From: Chloranthus sessilifolius
Lineage: Eukaryota; Streptophyta; Magnoliopsida; Chloranthales; Chloranthaceae
Length of the DNA stretch: 64,000 nt
Direction of reading: 5' to 3'
Assembly: GCA_021018995.1 (NCBI GenBank)
Contig: CM037598.1
Location: forward strand, 43,454,685-43,518,684
In this document: one piece after another, positions 42,052 to 54,263 of the stretch
Numbering within the stretch: position 1 is the first letter of the stretch
Layout of the letters: each line of letters starts with the position of its first letter
The notes under the pieces: generated by a model
The model's database searches: none
What the model saw: the letters and a program-made list of their open reading frames with translations, nothing else
Told to the model about the DNA's origin: nothing
Translations under genes and position numbers: made by a program

Positions 42052-44757
42052 TGTTATCACTGAAAAATATTACTTTTCACCTCTTAATCTAGCCTTTGCT
42101 GGACCTTGAAGCTCACTAATAATCATTTGTTAAGTATGTTTTGTATTTAGTAATAAATTGTACAGCTAAATATAAAATCCCTGCTTATTGGTCCAAAGAA
42201 GAGAAAGAATACATGCAAAGATGACAGCTGAGCCAAAGCCTAATGAAACATCCTGGTAGTGCTCACCATGATGACTCATTTGCTGGTCATCATTGACCAA
42301 AAGTCTAGCAAATAAAAGAAGTTAGATGAGAATGGAGGATGCTGCAACAGCAGCAAGTGTAATGTATCAGAGGATCAAAAGAATCATCTCGCAGAGTTGA
42401 GGAGCTCCCTCACGGAGCTAAGGAGGCAGTGGAAGTTGCCCTCACGTAGATAGGACGCGCAATCAAGAGGAGAGCAGTAAAGAAATTGTGAAGATCTCGC
42501 GCCTTAAAACCCTCAGACTTTGTGCTCGTGCAACTCTCGCAGAGATCGAGCCTTAAAGCAGCCGCGCGCAAAACATAGCAAGACCATATGCATAAAGAAC
42601 AATTTGTCACCTCGCGGAGTTCTCGCGAAGCCCTAAAAGAGAGAGACGCCCAAAATTTTGCTCGCGCAGCCCTCGCGCACTATGAAGCCTAACTAGTTAC
42701 TACGCGAGTGCAGGAGCCTACCTGCGCGAATATCTAGCGAGAAAGAATTTCTGAAACTCTACTGTGCGAGAAATCTAGGCATTCCAAATCACCTCCGTGA
42801 CAACATTGCAGCGCAAAGCAGCTGCGCGATCAACTGAGAATCTACCGCGCGAGTGAACAATCCTCCTAAGCCAAATGCTTCTCTGCAAAGGCTCTGCCAT
42901 TGCGCGAGTGAATTAATGCAGATGTCAGCCCCGCGAAGCTCGGGCTCTCCACTTCTCAGTTTTAACTCAATGACCTTTTAGGAATTTTCCAAGGCTATGA
43001 CACACTTCCCGAGGTATAGATTTTGAGGCACACATCTCAAGGCACTCAAGGGTTGTAAAGTGTCACGTCTGTTGAAAATATTAGGGTTAATCTCTTTTGA
43101 GCCAAGGCCTTATGGATAGAGTATATAAGTTGTACTTAGAGTTTAGTATTAGGATATTTCTTTCATCCTCTATCAGCTGAGAGCTCTAGCAGGCTAGGGT
43201 TAGGGTTTGATTATCCCTTTTTCTTATTTTTCTTCTCTCTTAGCCCAACATTGGCTGGTTAATCCTTTTGTAAGCAATTAGGTTTAGTTTTATTTTAGTT
43301 TTGTAATAGGATTTGTATACATTAGGGTCTTTCGGATGAGCAGTTGTGTACAGGTTACAGCCTTGAGACAGTTCATTATAAGTTTTGCTTTTATCAATGG
43401 ATTATTGTTTTAATGACTAATTGTTTTAATGACTAATTAAATCTACAGATCTTATGGTTTCCTTAGATGTCTATAGGATGCATGCTTTGGGACTAGCCCA
43501 TTCAGTTTCTAGTAGATCTATTGTTTACCATCTGATTTCCCTTAGTTTAATAGACCCATGGATAGCAAGTCGGATCTGTAGCCATATCTGGAGAGCTTAT
43601 AGCCCTAGGACTCATGGTGGCAGCAGCATTTTATATGTTCTCTCTTAGATCTCTGTGGTATGGACAGACCAATCAAATACCTGTGACCATTTGAGTGGAC
43701 AGAGTATAATCCTAAGGTGGTGTCCAGCCACATGTCTGAGAAGGATTTTTCTCCTCTGCACATGAGCTTCTAGAGCCTTATGAGGAGGTTTGTGCAGGAA
43801 CTGGCTCCCCTCTGTTTTATTTAACCGATATCAAATGTTAGATCTGATTTTTCTATAGTAATTACAGCTTGAGGCTGAGTCATTGCAGGCCTTTTGTAGT
43901 AATGACCAGCTGAATCTAAATCATTATTCAACCTGTCGTTGGTCCTTTGTGTGAGCACATTGAACTGTTGGCCTTGGCAAAGCACTTTGAACCTTATGGG
44001 TTGGAATACCTATGGATGTCAGCCAGATCTATGCGCAGATCTAGAGAGCTTGTAGCACTGGCATTACATAGTGCTGCAATAATATTCATGGCCTGATCTG
44101 ATCCATTGGTTGGGGAAATAATCAGTCTACTCCTTTTGATTAGGTTATCATTTCTGGTTTAATCAATGGGATTTGACAGACACTATCGGATACTCTGTTA
44201 CCATTTGAGTGGACAGAGTATAGCCCTAAGAGCACCCCAAATGACATGAGTTAAATTGGATTCTTCTACCTTATTGAGGTTATTGATAGCATCTCAGCAA
44301 AGACCACTGCAGAGACAGTCTAAATCTGAATTACATTACTGCATTAACTCTAACCTAACCTGCTCACTTTCCATCATTTTTATATTTTATTTTGGTACGC
44401 ACCATTACAATCTTCTTCTTGACCCTTTCTTTAGGATAGGACTGCACTTTATTTCTCTTTTGTTAGGGTTAATTTAGTGTAGTCGTGACACCTAACTTCC
44501 TTTCTTTAGGATCGTTAGATCTGTAGTCAGATCTGGAGGCCTACTATTATAGCTCATTTTGGGTTCTAGATCAATTTCTCTGTGGGGCAAACTCTTACTT
44601 ATCAAAACGTGCTACAATAGGCCCTGTATCTTGCAAGACTAGGATGTTTTAGGATTATTGTTTTCACCATATCTTTATCCTCTATTTCACTTTGATTTTA
44701 TTTTTTTTCCAACACCACATAATAAATCACAACACATCCGACAAACAGAAAACAACA
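42052..44757 (+). mobile_element. Element E 3' LTR
   Basis: This complete 2706-base LTR starts TGTTATCACTG and ends AAAACAACA. U3 holds CTCGCG/TGCGCGAG motifs (42390-42920). TATA box GTATATAAG at 43121-43129. Two modules of the CTGTGACCATTTGAGTGGACAG type lie near 43682 and 44197. A CAGATCTGtagtCAGATCTGG hairpin lies near 44516-44537. The next five bases, ATCCA (44758-44762), are the expected right target duplication; the left partner is not in the window. Confidence 0.9.
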
Positions 44758-45763
44758 ATCCAAGATGGGCTCTGAGATCAATGGACCATAGATTTGGGGT
44801 TTCTAACTAGTGAACCCCTACTTTGGGTTGGTTCAAGTGTGGAACCCATACACTCAATCAACATACCTACTTGACTCAAGGGTCATAGGTCTGGCCCTTT
44901 CACAGTCATGGATTTGTCTCCCAACGGGTCTAGCCCATGGGCCTTTATATGCAATGGGCTTTGGTGCCATCGGTTAATTAATGGGTCCTTTACTATAGAT
45001 CGTTGGCTAATGGGTCAAATCATTGGTGCTATCTATCAGGTCTCACACACACAGCCCAATCGTCTACTGACTTGGTTCGAAAGGGTCCAGTTCGGTTATT
45101 TGACCCGATACGTTCGGTCTTCCAAGCACATGAAAATCGGGCTAGTGTGGTAACGGGCTGGGCTGGGCCGGGTGTCCAGATTTTTTACCTAAATAATGGT
45201 TGCCGTCATTTTTGGTGAGACCAAAATGTTCCCATCTTTGCCTTGTTGATGCGTAATTTGGGAGATGTGTGTTTTGTGCTTACATTCAGACCCTGCACCA
45301 TAAGTAGATCCTCAATAAATGATCAACTAAGACTATAGGAAACTTTTGTTGCCTCACATACTATTGTACGGAGTCTGTTATAAAATAGATTCTCCAACAT
45401 GTTCACTTGCTTAGAATCTCAAGGCCTTGCATCTGTGGTTTATATGGCCTTGGAGCTCTTAAACCAATTTCTTTTAGAATTTATCTATCTACCAGGGGAT
45501 CATTGGGTAAATAATTTCTTTAATATGGGCTGATCGTGAAAGAGAGTGCACAGAAAACCGGAATTTGAAGAAATTATAGAATTGTAAATATAAGAGGAGA
45601 AAAAGAAAAGGATAAAAAGCCCATGTGTTTTTTTTTTTTTTCTGATGGGTAAAAAAAGAGCCCATTTTACTGGAGAATAAATATAATGAAATTAATTCAA
45701 TTCCTCCGTCATGAATTTGTTTTCCATATACCTCTAGAAGATGCATTAATTATCCTTGCAACC
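44758..45763. other. Intergenic sequence, no gene recognised
   Basis: This is flanking DNA between element E and the stop of the endonuclease/phosphatase-fold gene. Short ORFs near 44908-45218 show no known motif, and a G-rich patch (GGGCTGGGCTGGGCC) lies near 45155. The last few hundred bases before 45764 probably include the 3' UTR of the minus-strand gene. I see no clear TE ends. Confidence 0.5.
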
Positions 45764-48700
45764 CTATGTTTTGAACATCGATTTTCTGACAACATTTTCT
45801 TTAGTGTTGGCTATCTTAATATCAACCTTCACTATGTGATGATCCGAGGTTCCTTTGGATGAAGCAACTGCATAAGTTCCAGGCACAAATTGGTAAGGCG
45901 AGCCCGGGGATGCTAGTATGTAATCAACTCGCGTTCCATATTTGCATGTCCCCTGTACATCTGCCAAAAAAATATATTTATAAATAAAAATTGTTGGATT
46001 CTTTTTTCCTGTGTAACTCTCTGTTTGAATAGTACAATCATTATCAATCATTGATATGGAAAGTTTAAGGGAGCCACTACTTGCACACGAGAAGTTGATC
46101 CTTGCACATAGTTTAACAAAGACTTGGCATTTTGGGGACCTGTATCATGCAAAAACACCATCTAAGCCGCCTGATTTGAAGGCCATGATCTAAAGATTTT
46201 GCTTGCAAAATATTGGAACAAAACAAGATCTATATCATATGATTAAAAGCAGTCAATGCTTGAGTCTGATAATAGCCTTTGACTGTATTGAATCATATGA
46301 TAACAATCATGTTTTATGCCAATCTTTTCTACTTACGATCTTTATGTCATGGCCTTCAAATCGGACGGCTTAGATGGTGTTTTCACATGACACAGGTCTC
46401 CAAAATAGTGAGTGTCTTTTAAACTACGTGCAAGGGCCAACTTGCCAACTTGTGATGTGCAACTAATGGCTCCCAAAATTTAATCGACTTAAATGAAATA
46501 AACTGCATTAAAATAATAGATAGTCTCGTACCTTGCCCTTTGGCAATCATGACTACTGATTCGCATTCCCCAGCAAAGTTTTTGGCATCTACATACTGTT
46601 TCCCCTTCAAGAACTTCATCACCTCCACTTTTGGTGTGGGTTTTCCTATCTCCTCATAATACTGAAAAAAGTCCCCTTTCAGTATTTTTTTAGTATTGCA
46701 AACTCGAACAGTTATATTATTTAGGAAAAAAAGAGCATTAAGAGTTCTACCTTTACGATATCTGTCCATCTTTCAGCTGAGTAGTCTGTTTCATCAAGAG
46801 AATTTAGTCCTCCGACTAATATGTGGGGGGTATCATTGTATTGCATTATCGCACTTATCTGCTTCATTCTCCACTTCTCATCTAGATGGTCAAGGTGGGT
46901 GCAGTGGAAGTTGACTTCCCCTGCCTGAGGAACATCAATCGTTGCCTTCAACACGTTCCTGAATCCAAAATAAAACTAAGAAAATTACAGGATTCGTATA
47001 AGAATTTCTATTTCTGAATATTTGTTTAGTGTTAATCATTTTCATTTTGGATGAAGTGCGATGGTTAATCTAACCTCTGGGTCCTGGGATTAATGAAAAC
47101 AGTTGCATTACATCGAAAGTGAAATGACTTCTACTAAGGCCATGGATCGATGTTTTTTGGAAAAATGGCAGGATTCATTCATACTCCAATATTGGATCCA
47201 TTTATAGCAGACAAAGATGCCACCCATCAGAGTAGGTCTAAAAATGAGGGTACATTATAATCATGTTTTACCTGATTCATCATCAGTATAGAAAAAATAG
47301 TCATATTCTACCAATGAATTCTCTAAATTAGTTCACTATTTTTGGAGCTTAGACAATTGTCTGTAGATTATTTTATGTGAATATCCCATGCATCTATGAT
47401 TTGACCATCTTCTTTACTCTGATCAGTTGCTTCTTAAAGTTCTTTTGGGTTTGAATTCGGTTCTACTTAACTGAATCCACACCAAAACAAACTCGTCCGC
47501 TCAGAATTATTTTAATTATTTTAAAAAAAAATTGATTGTGAGATTTCACCACAGATACATAAATGCATGTTCGTCGAATATTTTCTAAGTATAGCTTACC
47601 CGACAAAGCTTGTATATGGCAATTGGAGATTAACTTGAGCAAAAGTAGTGCATCCAAGTTAATTTGTGTATGGAAATTAGACCTGAAACACAAATGTTGA
47701 GGATGATCAATAAAGACTTTGAGGGCACAACATAAAGGTAGTTACTATACTAATGAAACTACTTTCCAAAAGCATCCTACAAAAGGCAATAGAGAAGGAA
47801 TAGCCCGGACAAAAGAGATGGGATTTTCTAAACCTTGGATCGAGTCCGACTCCATGTTAGCAGGTAGTATTTTACAAAGAACCAGGTCAATTGGAACTTG
47901 AGAACAGCAAAGGTGAAATTTCCACTTTTTTTTCACAGGTAAGCATGGGATTTGAACCCCTGACCTCAACGCTACATGCTTGAGGCCATCACCACTGGAC
48001 AAAGGTCCAATCCCGAACTTTTGACTTCCATTATTTCTATTTAATGAGTGGAAAGTTACTCATATTTTGAAAGAAGGAAATAGAGGTGCTGATCAGTTAG
48101 CAATAGCTAGTAGAAACTCATGGTCTACTCAAACAACTGAATCGATCGGACTAATTGGGATCTTAGAACATGTAAGGCGGATAGGTTGTATGAGGGGGAA
48201 AATTTTCTTTTGGCAATGGGCCCCATCGCATTTTGTGACTCCTTTGTATGGTTAATTATGTACACAGCTAGTGTTCTGCCGATAACGTGTAAATCTATTT
48301 TGAGGTAATTATTATAAGGGGAGGGATCTCAGTAACCTCAATTTTGCCTTAAATAATGGAAGCAATGGAAACGATTGCAGTTGCAATGAGTTCAACCTTA
48401 TCAAGAAATGAGTGGAAAAGTTAGGACTTGCAAAACCTATAGATGGGACAAAGAGAAGATGATGATTCTAGCTACTTGTGCATAATGCAGTAGTTAACAT
48501 AACTCCCGAAATGATATGAACACTATAAATTACAGTACTATAGATACCGAATTATTAGGTATCCCACCAGCTATACAAAAAATATGAAATTCTAATATAA
48601 AATTGCTAGTTATCCCACCAGATATACAAAAAAAAAAAATTGTTAATATAAATCTATACATCTCTATGAAATCTTTTAGGGATCGACTCTTGTCACTGAC

Positions 48701-51599
48701 ATCAAAAGATTATGAACCTCTTGAATAGTCTTTTAGCCACCGGATACTGTTCAAAGATAATTTTTTATAGATTTTCAAGGTCGCTGACGGCTGTAGAAAT
48801 CATCTTCTGACAGGATATATGGGCTGAAAGGCTTTTCATAAGCTTGATAAACTTGTGCTGCTGGTGACTTGCAATTTATCCACTCTTAAATTCGCAGCAG
48901 TCCTAACCAAAAGAAAATTGATGATCAACTGAGATAAAAAAATTAGCCTTTTGTTTTTGTCTAGAGAAAAAGATGGCGACTCTTCTCTATTTCAAAGGTT
49001 TGCTTCATGTCACAAGTGTGATGCTTTGAGGGCAGAGTGGTGAAGTCAGGGGTTGAACCTATGCTTATCCATGATAAATAAAATAAAATAATCATTATAT
49101 TCTTGCTCATAAGATAAACCCATCTCCTAAAATATAGTAATCCTTGAATTTACGCAATCTATAGTTTCAATATGCATCCAGAACTTCATATGAGTTGGGA
49201 TCACTTCACAAATATTGCCAACTTTTTCAATAGATTACAAACTCCTTGTAATTTTTTCTCTTTAAAGAGATCTTTTCATAATTAATACAATTTTCAGTGG
49301 AAGGGGTTCCGATTTTTCAATGTAATGAGATTTCACAAGTGAATCATGATGTTTTCCAAAATGATTAAACTGAAAATTTAGTCCTTTCAATATTTTCCCA
49401 ATTTTTGGTGAATTTTTTCGGATAGTGAATTTTAGCCCATGGAATAACTGTAGAAAAAATTTTATTCTGAGGCAGTAGATGGGATAACTTTATCATATAA
49501 ATCAAGGTATTTTTTCCTACAGAAAGTTAAAAAGAATGATCATCAATTGGATAAATTTCTTCCCAAGAACTGGTTTTCAAGAAACTTCAACACATACTAG
49601 TAATTTGGGATTCAAGAGTCCCAATTGGGAGGATCTGATTACCATCTCAAAATGATCATAATTATCTTCTTCTTTTTTTCTTTGATAATGGGGTTCCCGG
49701 CCTCTTAGAGCACCCGACTAAGTCCCCGGGTATGTGCAACACCCACGCATCACATGTAGCAGTCAGTAGGGATAAATCCCTATGAGTGACCAACAACGAG
49801 TGGGATTCGAACTCAAAATCTCCGCTTCTTGAGGCATGTCCCCCATTGGTTATCCGGAAATGTATCTTCATAATCCTAATCAGACGGTTTTCCAACCCTT
49901 TTAAAAGTCCTGAACTTGAAAGAGATTCTCGCGGTTTAGGAGGTGTTTGGACATACCCAACCTGACTCGTGAATTCATCCCAACGGTTAAATACACAAGT
50001 CAAATAGCTGCTTGACTTGCATTTTGGCTTAAATTCAAACAGACCACTGGTGCCATTTCACCAAATGAACCAAATTATATTTGGCATTTGAGAAGATAGA
50101 GCAACTTAAATAGGCCCTTAAACTCTAAGTGGCAATATTCTCTGCAACATAAAAACATGGACAATGTTATACTGTGGACATTTTTTACAGACAATTTTGC
50201 AGGCAGCTTATACGGCACGATGTGACTGGCTGCACACATAGTGGGACCCAAGCACTGCAGCCAGTCTGATCGCGCCACAGAAGCTGTCTGCAAAATTGTC
50301 TACCAAAATCTGCCCACCGTTTATAATTTTCCTAAAAACATTGATTTCCTTGTACAGAGTGCATATTAGAATTCATGGATTTGTTTTCTTTCAGCAAAGC
50401 ATCTCACTGAGCCTTTTGGTCAGCTGTACATTCCCTAAATTTCAAAGACTTAATAGTGTAATTAGATTAAGAAAATAGAATTCATCGATTCGAAGACCCT
50501 GATCACTGTGATTAGGAGATGAGGTATGACGGATTTGATGACCAAGCGCGTAGAGATTTTCTTACAAGGGAAACGAACTTAAACATGTCAAGGGCTTCTT
50601 GCTCTCCTAGAGCATACCATACGAGTTTCTTCTGTAATTACGACCAATTTTGATGTCTCAGGAAAAGGAAACAGAGGAACAGAGGTAATATAAATTCAAA
50701 AATATGCACCTGAAATCGGTATCATCAATGATTTTCTGAACTTTCCACCTCCTTATAGGCCACTTGGAAAGAACAGCATTCCCATATTCGGGAGCCCAAC
50801 TGTCTGCGAAAACATACTTCATCCCTAAAGCATCAGCCAAATCTGACAGAGGTTTCATTCCTTTCTCCTCATCTGCCTTCACATCCTGCAGAGCTAGTAT
50901 ATCAGCATCCACCTCTCGTAAAATCTCCAAAACTGTTCGATTGCTTCGCAAACTCTCGTTGGGCCGCCTATCAACTGCCCTACGTGTCGGAAAGCCAGAG
51001 CAGGACTCAACTGGAGCTTTCCCTTTCTGATTTCTGCTCGACGATGCCTCACCATCTTCTTCCGCAAAATTCAACTGCCTACTTCGCTCCAATGAAATCT
51101 CGTTATCAGGGAGATTAATCGAGACCCTTAATTTTGATTTCACGAATCGCAGTTGCTTCGATATTAACTCCGAAGAACTAGTGATGGAACGGGAATGCAG
51201 GGGAGACTGCTTTAGTATACCTTTCGGACGATCATTCAACGACTTTGCCCGAATATCGATCTCCATTGCTCGTTGAGCCTTCAAATACTTTTCATCGCCT
51301 TGATCATCGACAATTAGCCCAGATTTTCCGACATTAGGAACTGCTGGAGCCATGGAAAATAACGCAGCATTGAAGCTGGCTATCCGAATTGACTTCCCAG
51401 ATTCGGCCATGCCGACTTGATCTACAACCCGAATGGGCTTGACCCGTTTTCCGGAGTGTCCGTTCGACGTAGTTTCAGGGCCCAATTGGCCTAATCTCTT
51501 GACGACGATTTTCGGACTCTTGGCGGAGATCCTCCGGTGAATCGGCCACGGTAATTTCGAGCAGAGGAGTTTGAACTTTTGGTTCAGGAATCTGAGCAT
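45764..51599 (-). CDS. Endonuclease/exonuclease/phosphatase-family protein, 4 exons
   Basis: Spliced gene of 474 aa. Exons: 51599-50710, 46958-46751, 46661-46532, 45960-45764. All introns are GT-AG and the phases join without a break (1425 nt in total). It belongs to the DNase I-like EEP fold of Mg-dependent phosphodiesterases. Motifs: SFNAALFS (75-82), LALQDVKADEE (235-245), GNAVLSKWPI (273-282), HCTHLDHLDE (315-324), GGLNSLDE (346-353), RVDYILAS (420-427) and TSDHH (447-451). The N-terminal 70 residues and residues ~85-210 are basic/Ser-rich and probably disordered. I recall plant homologues of this layout but not a studied function. The usual GDxN Asp is Gly here (GGLN). Intron 1 is 3.75 kb and full of repeats; intron 3 holds a MITE. 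The start is the first ATG of the long exon; TAG at 45764-45766. Confidence 0.9.
46069..46474. mobile_element. Mutator-like MITE in intron 3
   Basis: This 406-base inverted-repeat element has termini GGGAGCCACTACTTGCACA and, inverted, GGGAGCCATTAGTTGCACA. The arms extend over ~100 bases (CACCATCTAAGCCGCC / GGACGGCTTAGATGGTG). It is flanked by 9-bp duplications AAAGTTTAA (46060-46068) and AAAATTTAA (46475-46483), one mismatch. A 9-bp duplication points to Mutator-like transposition. A relative lies at 56575-56999. It has no coding capacity. Confidence 0.85.
47921..48016 (-). repeat. tRNA-derived SINE-like repeat, intron 1
   Basis: The minus strand carries an A-box-like TTTGTCCAGTGG (near 48003-47992) and, 34 bases on, a B-box GGTTCAAATCC (47958-47948), with an A-rich tail GTGAAAAAAAAGTGG at 47921-47935. 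This is the Pol III promoter layout of plant SINEs. It does not fold as a full tRNA. Confidence 0.6.
48037..48255 (+). pseudogene. RNase H-like fragment (retrotransposon or host paralogue)
   Basis: The translation contains WKVTHILKEGNRGADQLA, the C-terminal signature of the plant RNase H-like (RVT_3) domain found in non-LTR elements and related host proteins. It then runs about 45 codons to a stop. There is no start or upstream catalytic part. It lies in intron 1 of the EEP gene on the opposite strand, next to the SINE-like repeat. Confidence 0.55.
49667..49858 (-). repeat. tRNA-derived SINE-like repeat, intron 1
   Basis: The minus strand has an A-box-like GGATAACCAATGGGGG near 49855-49840 and a B-box AGTTCGAATCC (49813-49803). 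A ~100-base tRNA-unrelated body follows (GTGTTGCACATACCCGGGG), with an A/G-rich tail at 49667-49684. It differs from the repeat at 47921, so a second family is likely. Confidence 0.6.
50174..50317. mobile_element. Foldback MITE-like element, intron 1
   Basis: This 144-base inverted repeat has left arm GTGGACATTTTTTACAGAC and right arm (inverted) GTGGGCAGATTTTGGTAGAC, both continuing AATTTTGCAGxCAGC. The arms close with CTGGCTGCA/TGCAGCCAG. A diverged relative lies near 54116-54245. No convincing target duplication. Confidence 0.6.
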
Positions 51600-52176
51600 G
51601 GCAGAGAAATGGGTATCAGAAAAAGTGTGTGAAGAAGATGAAATCAGTAGCAGTGGTGATTCTGTTACTGATTGACATTGAAGAGAGGAGATTTGTTTAA
51701 TTTTGTTTTAATTGGAGGAGAGAGGAAGAAGTCTTTATGAACAAATGAGTGGAAAGACACGTGGCAGTCAATGAGCTTGTGAGGGTCTTCTAAAGAGAAA
51801 AAGAGACAAACCCAACTGCTCTGCTCTGATTGGGTATCACAGAAGTGTCGTTGAGCACTTTCTAGGATACCCACCAACTCCAATCCCTGCAAGTAGGATT
51901 CCTCTGTTTGTCCGCCAGAGTGCAACGTGGAGAACATCCGAGGAGCTGGTGGGCGCGGACATTTTGGAGACAGTTGGCTGGGGATATTATCTTATAAGAC
52001 TCTCCAATAAAAAAAAATAGGTCCTTACATAATATGAAAATTTTCATACCGAAAATAGCTTTTTTCTTTTCTATAAGGACACAGATAGATGGTTTTAAAT
52101 CTCGGAAATATTTGTGACATATCGTACAGGGCCGATAGGGGAGACGTCTCGGCGATCCCGCAATGAAAAAAAGCCT
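51600..52176. promoter_or_regulatory. Upstream region of the EEP gene
   Basis: This covers the 5' UTR and promoter of the minus-strand EEP gene. On the minus strand a pyrimidine-rich stretch, CTTCTTCCTCTCTCCTCC (51731-51714), lies ~115 bases before the ATG and resembles a plant Y-patch near a transcription start. No clear TATA box. Beyond 52090 a CG-rich stretch (GGCCGATA, GACGTCTC) begins, akin to the TATCGG elements. Confidence 0.4.
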
Positions 52177-52185
52177 TTAAATGAG

Positions 52186-52383
52186 GGGCACTATAGAAAA
52201 CAATGCCTCAAAAATAAACTTTTTACTAAAACGAGACCCGACCTCAAACGTTTAAAAAATACGGTGCTTTTAGAATTTTCTAAAGTTCTAAAATCCGTGA
52301 AAGCACAATTTTTCGTACACGTTTGAGGTTGGGTCTTTTTTACTAAAATGTTTGTTTTTGAGGCATGTTTCTCTTATTATCCC
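52186..52383. mobile_element. Mutator-like foldback MITE
   Basis: This 198-base element has ends GGGCACTATAGAAAACAATG and, inverted, GGGATAATAAGAGAAACATG. The arms pair over nearly the whole length (GCCTCAAAAA, GACCC.ACCTCAAACG). It has perfect 9-bp duplications TTAAATGAG (52177-52185, 52384-52392). A diverged related arm is visible at 56165-56335. Confidence 0.85.
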
Positions 52384-52668
52384 TTAAATGAGCCCATGCA
52401 GTTATAATATATATTTAATCTTATACCATTAAAATATATTTTTATTGTAATATCAAGTGGCATATGTATTTCTGATTAATCTAAAAATCCAACTGATTGT
52501 TCAACATTGGAACATATCTCAATTAAAATGTCACAACCATTAAATAATGCAAAGCGCTTCCATCAATGACTTCCAATATTTAATAATAATAAATATTAGA
52601 GTGCACAAAATTGAACAAAACATGACATCATCACTTAAATAGGATATAATAAGTAAAAGGGCACCCAA

Positions 52669-52912
52669 GGTATAAAAAATCGGTAATACGTATCAGTTTC
52701 GGCCAAATTGATACGTATGAAGCATCTGATACCGTATTAGTTGATACGGGCCCGAATCGGCCGATATGTTTCGAGTATCGGCCAATATGTCTCAGTTTTG
52801 ACCAAGGCTTTTTCTTGTTTTTATTTTGGTTTTAATGCAAGGCCACTACGTATCGGTATTGGTCTTGACCAAACTGATATCCAAGACCGATACTGATTTT
52901 GATACCTTGAGG
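52669..52912. mobile_element. Palindromic TATCGG/CCGATA element, copy 1
   Basis: Ends are inverted (AAGGTATAAAAAATCGGTA and, inverted, AAGGTATCAAAATCAGTATC). The interior is a run of TATCGG, CCGATA, GATACG and CGTATC words. No coding capacity. A second copy is at 55447-55770. The family is not one I can name. Confidence 0.6.
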
Positions 52913-54254
52913 GTAGCTTTATTCACTCCCCCGGAAACTTGAAAAGTGCCCACACCAAAAATCCATGATTGCTTTAAATTAGACAATGGAGATCGTGTTT
53001 CACTCTAATCTTCCACACAATGGATCTTGAGGCCATGATCATACCATTAGACGGTCAATTTTCCATTTCCCATAACACATATACCAAAAAAGTGGCCTTA
53101 AAGTCACATTTGAGCGTGATGTGTGTCCCACTATTTTAGGGCAACTTTTTCAAAATTTATGCTATATGGAATAAAAAATGACCGTATTTTAATTTTGTAC
53201 TAGCTTAATATATATTATACAAGTTCACCTTGAAAAGATTAAGATTGTATGCGGCGTTGGGCCGAAACATCATAAAATGATCATCTTGTTAAGTCCTAAG
53301 ATGCTAGACGGTTGGTCCGAGATGTCACTATTTGAAACCATGCTTAGAGAGCTTGTAGTGGCGGAGTCAGGATTTTTCTGATTGGGGATCCCTTATATGT
53401 TGGAAAAAAAATTATTGAAAATATAGAAACAAAAATAAAGGAGATGAAATCAAGGGTAGAACTTAGAGGCGCGTTAAGATAAACGTTTTCTCTAAACGTT
53501 ATTTGCCTCATTCCGATTAGAACTGTGATAGCAAAAGAGGTGAATAGCAAACATGTTTCTGGGATACAACTAAACTCAGCCCTTGTATCTTTTCATATTA
53601 CGGTGAAGAGATTTCATATTTGTGTCTTTTCATAGAGTTTTGTCTTTTCACATCACGGTAAAAAGATGAAGTCGGCTCACTTGAGTCTTTTTAGGGAATT
53701 GTGTCTTTTCACTTATTTTTTATCACAAGAAAAATGCATCTTAAAATAAATCAAGAGAGAAATTTATTTAAACTCTTTACTAAAAGAAAAAGTGTATCTT
53801 TAAATAAATCAAAAAAGAACGTTTTACAAAACTTTTTAAAATATACAACAATCTCCCACTATTTTAAAAAGTTTTTAAAACATATACAACATTATAGTCA
53901 TAAGATAGTAATAATAGTAAAGAGCACTTTAATGGTGTAAGATCAAAATTTTTAATTTAATGGTAGAAGAATGTTTAAATACTATTTAGTGTATGAATGT
54001 TTTTCAGGAGTCATTATCCCTAAATAGGGCTTGGAGATCCGAGAGAGAATTTTGGAATGGGATTTAGAGAGAGAGAGAAAATTTTGAGAATAATATTTGG
54101 GAAGAGAGAAAGACTGTGTAGGCAGTTGATATGGCACGACATAACTGGTTGCGTGGCCTAAGTACATTGTTCGTGCCCCATTATACTTGCGGACAATTAC
54201 ATCACAACACGTCAGCCGCCTGCATAAAACCTTCCTGCCATATAAGACCATTCA
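52913..54254. other. Intergenic, AT-rich, no gene recognised
   Basis: I see no supported gene. Near 53355 GTGGCGGAGTCAGGATTTTT resembles a motif common in plant dispersed repeats. Around 53580-53720 a phrase with TTGTGTCTTTTCA recurs three times. 54116-54245 resembles the foldback at 50174. Confidence 0.45.
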
Positions 54255-54263
54255 TAAAATAAA

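Noticed and set aside
44908..45218. Overlapping ORFs next to element E
   Set aside because: No recognisable domain, no promoter or splice context, and two overlapping frames of similar length.
47921..49858. tRNA genes at the two B-box sites
   Set aside because: Only A- and B-box-like sequences are present; no cloverleaf or acceptor stem can be formed. SINE-like repeats fit better.
53355..53400. Named SINE or hAT at GTGGCGGAGTCAGG
   Set aside because: The phrase resembles dispersed plant repeats, but no termini, Pol III boxes or duplication could be confirmed.
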